Shown here one piece after another: positions 5,228-6,866 of a stretch of 6,866 bases of DNA. The DNA lies in contig DFDV01000150.1 of assembly GCA_002369025.1 (NCBI GenBank), positions 11,104 through 17,969 on the forward strand. Reading direction: 5' to 3'. Numbering within the stretch: position 1 is the first letter of the stretch; each line of letters opens with the position of its first letter. The notes beneath the pieces were generated by a model. The model made no database searches, was not told where the DNA came from, and saw nothing but the letters and a program-made list of their open reading frames with translations. A program made the translations under genes and the position numbers. This DNA comes from Treponema sp. UBA3819. GTDB lineage: Bacteria; Spirochaetota; Spirochaetia; Treponematales; Treponemataceae.

Positions 5228-5809
5228 TTATCTGATAAAATTTGTCCAGACTTTTTTGCCTGCATCCGGCTGGGGAACGCCTGCCTTTTTGCCAGCTTCA
5301 ATGCTCTTGAGCACCCATGCCATATTGCGTCCCAGCATCTGCATAATCTGCACACCCTCTTCGTCCTTCAGCACATCCTCAGGATTTGAGCCGTGTACCA
5401 TGTTCCAGTAGCGGGAAGTTACTACAGGCTGCTGGGCATAGGTCAGATATTTGTTCAAAACATCAAGACAGGCCGTTGTTCCTGCACGACGGGCACAGGT
5501 TACCGCAGCGGCAGGCTTAAAACGGAGCAGCCTTTCCCCCTGCATGTAGAGGCGGTCAAGAAATGCCAGAATCTCTCCGCTGGGAGAAGCATAATAAACC
5601 GGTGAACCAAGCACGATTCCGTCTGCATTTTCCAGCTTTGCAATCGCCTCCTCCACCATTGCGTCCATCTCACCAGTAAGCGCACGACCGCCTACCCAAA
5701 AAACTTCCGTCTCAATACCATTTGCCTTAAGTTCCTCTGCAACAATATTGAGCGCCACGCTGGTACAACCATTTTCACGGCGGCTGCCGTTAAACAAAAT
5801 TACTTTCAT
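5228..5809 (-). CDS. NADPH-dependent FMN reductase / flavodoxin-fold oxidoreductase
   Basis: A 193-aa cytosolic flavoprotein. It has the FMN-phosphate loop FNGSRRENGCTS (6-17) and the isoalloxazine-side loop GSPVYYASPSG (68-78), both typical of the NADPH-dependent FMN reductase and iron-sulfur flavoprotein group. The cluster-binding cysteine motif that many relatives carry after the second strand is missing (VGGRALTGEMD at 39-49), so a simple FMN enzyme is expected. Cys105 and Cys114 are isolated. The likely role is NAD(P)H-dependent reduction of flavin, quinone or another electrophile; the substrate cannot be told. There is no clear Shine-Dalgarno site before the ATG, unlike its neighbours, and a -10-like TATATT lies only six bases upstream. 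It converges on ohrR with a 3-bp gap and is insulated from glycogen phosphorylase by a terminator. Confidence 0.85.
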   Translation of the reverse strand: MKVILFNGSRRENGCTSVALNIVAEELKANGIETEVFWVGGRALTGEMDAMVEEAIAKLENADGIVLGSPVYYASPSGEILAFLDRLYMQGERLLRFKPAAAVTCARRAGTTACLDVLNKYLTYAQQPVVTSRYWNMVHGSNPEDVLKDEEGVQIMQMLGRNMAWVLKSIEAGKKAGVPQPDAGKKVWTNFIR

Positions 5810-5815
5810 ACTTTA

Positions 5816-5844
5816 AATATAATGTGATTTTTCTGAAAAGACTA
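5816..5844 (-). promoter_or_regulatory. Possible promoter of the FMN reductase, giving a leaderless mRNA
   Basis: On the minus strand a -10-like TATATT (complement of 5816-5821, 5 of 6 matches) is preceded after 17 bases by a weak TAGTCT (complement of 5839-5844, 3 of 6). The -10 ends six bases before the ATG, so transcription would begin at or next to the start codon. Confidence is low because of the weak -35. Confidence 0.3.
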
Positions 5845-5848
5845 GCAC

Positions 5849-5881
5849 AAAAAAAGCCGTCCGGCAGATACCGAACGGCTT
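5849..5881 (-). terminator. Intrinsic terminator of glycogen phosphorylase
   Basis: AAGCCGT (5854-5860) pairs perfectly with ACGGCTT (5875-5881). The stem extends past one mismatch with CGG/CCG (5862-5864/5871-5873). Read on the minus strand, the hairpin is followed by seven Ts (complement of 5849-5855), the classic Rho-independent form. It lies 35 bases beyond the phosphorylase stop. The plus-strand reading has only a broken T-tract. Confidence 0.85.
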
Positions 5882-5915
5882 CCTTCTTTAGTCATTTGAA
5901 CATTGGCCTGCGGGA

Positions 5916-6866
5916 TTACTCGCTTATCTTCAGTTCCTTGTCATCTACGACAACCTTTTTCAGGTGCCAGATGTCCTTTACATAGTCTTCAATCGTGCGG
6001 TCGCTGGAGAAGTTTCCGCTGTTTGCAATGTTCAGCAGAGCCATTTTAGCCCATGCTTTTTTGTCTGCATAAGCGGCGGCAACGCGTTCCTGTGCGGCAA
6101 CATATGAAGCAAAGTCTGCCAGAACATAGTATACGTCAGGACGCTGACCTTCTACACCATAAACCAGAGAATCGTGCAGTTCCTTGAAAATCTGGTGAGT
6201 AGGATCGTAAGTGCCATCCACCAGCTGTTCTACAACCTTGTTCAATGCAGGATTGCGTTCCAGATACTGCTGGGGGTTGTAGCTGTGTTCTTCTTCCATC
6301 TTCAGAATTTCTTCTGTAGTCAGACCAAAGACAAATGCGTTTTCTTCACCCGCATCCCGGACAATTTCAATGTTTGCACCGTCCAGCGTACCCAGTGTAA
6401 GGGCACCGTTTACCATGAACTTCATGTTTGATGTACCGGAAGCTTCTTTTCCTGCTGTAGAAATCTGTTCTGAAACATCTGCAGCCGGGAAAATCTTTTC
6501 TGCTACAGATACGCGGTAGTTTTCAATAAAAATAACATGCAGCTTGCCACGAACGCGGCGGTCATTGTTGATGCGCTCTGCAACCGTGTTAATCAGCTTG
6601 ATAATTGCCTTTGCGCGGCGGTAACCAGAGGCTGCCTTTGCACCAAAGATGAATGTGCGACTGGGCGGATTAAAGCTGGGGTCTTCAATAATGCGGTTAT
6701 AGAGGTACATGATGTGCAGCACGTTCAGGAGCTGTCTCTTGTACTCATGCAGACGCTTTACCTGAACGTCAAAAATGCTTTCTGAGTCAATCAGTGCATT
6801 CTGCTTGTGCTTCAGGTATTCTGCCAGAGCCTGCTTGTTGCGCAGTTTGATTTCCATCAGTTCATT
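5916..6866 (-). CDS. glgP: Glycogen/starch phosphorylase, C-terminal part (5' end outside the window)
   Basis: The last 316 residues of a glycosyltransferase family 35 phosphorylase, which releases glucose-1-phosphate from glycogen or maltodextrin with phosphate. The frame stays open to the right edge, so the true start lies outside. The Met encoded at 6855-6857 is internal (family motif LxNKQxLAEY). Counting from that Met, visible motifs are FDVQVKRLHEYKRQ (29-42) and the PLP site EASGTSNMKFMVNGALT. The Schiff-base Lys is residue 146 of this numbering. GTLDGAN follows, then LNIANSGNFSSDRTIEDY near the C-terminus. Bacterial enzymes are about 800-850 aa, so roughly the C-terminal 40% is present. 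It is intact as far as seen. It is terminated by the hairpin at 5849-5881 and appears unrelated to the peroxide genes. Confidence 0.96.
   Translation of the reverse strand, partial: NELMEIKLRNKQALAEYLKHKQNALIDSESIFDVQVKRLHEYKRQLLNVLHIMYLYNRIIEDPSFNPPSRTFIFGAKAASGYRRAKAIIKLINTVAERINNDRRVRGKLHVIFIENYRVSVAEKIFPAADVSEQISTAGKEASGTSNMKFMVNGALTLGTLDGANIEIVRDAGEENAFVFGLTTEEILKMEEEHSYNPQQYLERNPALNKVVEQLVDGTYDPTHQIFKELHDSLVYGVEGQRPDVYYVLADFASYVAAQERVAAAYADKKAWAKMALLNIANSGNFSSDRTIEDYVKDIWHLKKVVVDDKELKISE

Noticed and set aside
1..6866. CRISPR array, tRNA, rRNA or insertion sequence
   Set aside because: There are no regularly spaced repeats beyond the two-copy 41-bp repeat, no cloverleaf or rRNA sequence recognised, and no transposase frame.

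Overview
The window carries five complete protein genes, a sixth that is cut by the right edge, and a few bases that may start a seventh at the left edge. Base composition is mid-range, with AT-rich gaps except for two GC-rich repeat-like gaps. Strong GGAGG-type ribosome binding sites precede most genes. Protein sequences resemble those of host-associated anaerobes. My best guess is a Treponema-like spirochaete, with a clostridial Firmicute as the alternative. This is an impression from protein style, and no marker gene fixes it.

Layout. On the minus strand at the left (180-1757) lies a complete MIO-type aromatic amino acid ammonia-lyase. Its active-site residues look more PAL/TAL-like than histidase-like. 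Behind it (about 36-179) is a gap with a long inverted repeat and a 17-bp direct repeat. A 187-bp divergent gap (1758-1944) separates the lyase from a plus-strand gene set. That gap holds a near-perfect sigma70 promoter (TTGACA-18-TATAAT) and four separate dyads.

The plus-strand set runs gpx (thiol peroxidase of the glutathione peroxidase family, 1945-2484), a TrxB-like flavoprotein (2554-3468), a CDF metal transporter with an apparently doubled cytosolic domain (3496-4611), and an OhrR-type MarR regulator (4799-5224). OhrR is recognised by its near N-terminal LENQLCF motif with Cys15 and by Tyr19, Tyr29 and Tyr40. All four genes point the same way. The only good promoter I see is in front of gpx, so I infer one organic-peroxide-responsive operon: OhrR senses the oxidant, GPx reduces it, the TrxB-like protein may feed electrons to the thiol cycle, and the CDF protein exports a divalent metal. 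An odd chain of small GC-rich hairpins (4612-4786) sits between the transporter and ohrR.

On the right, two minus-strand genes converge on ohrR. A 193-aa NADPH-dependent FMN reductase/flavodoxin-fold protein (5228-5809) ends only 3 bp from the ohrR stop. Glycogen phosphorylase (5916 to beyond the right edge) ends in a clear intrinsic terminator at 5849-5881.

The most interesting unit is the gpx-trxB-like-CDF-ohrR set. A regulator that usually controls ohr/OsmC-type peroxidases appears here with a GPx, a reductase lacking the usual NADPH-phosphate motif, and a metal exporter.
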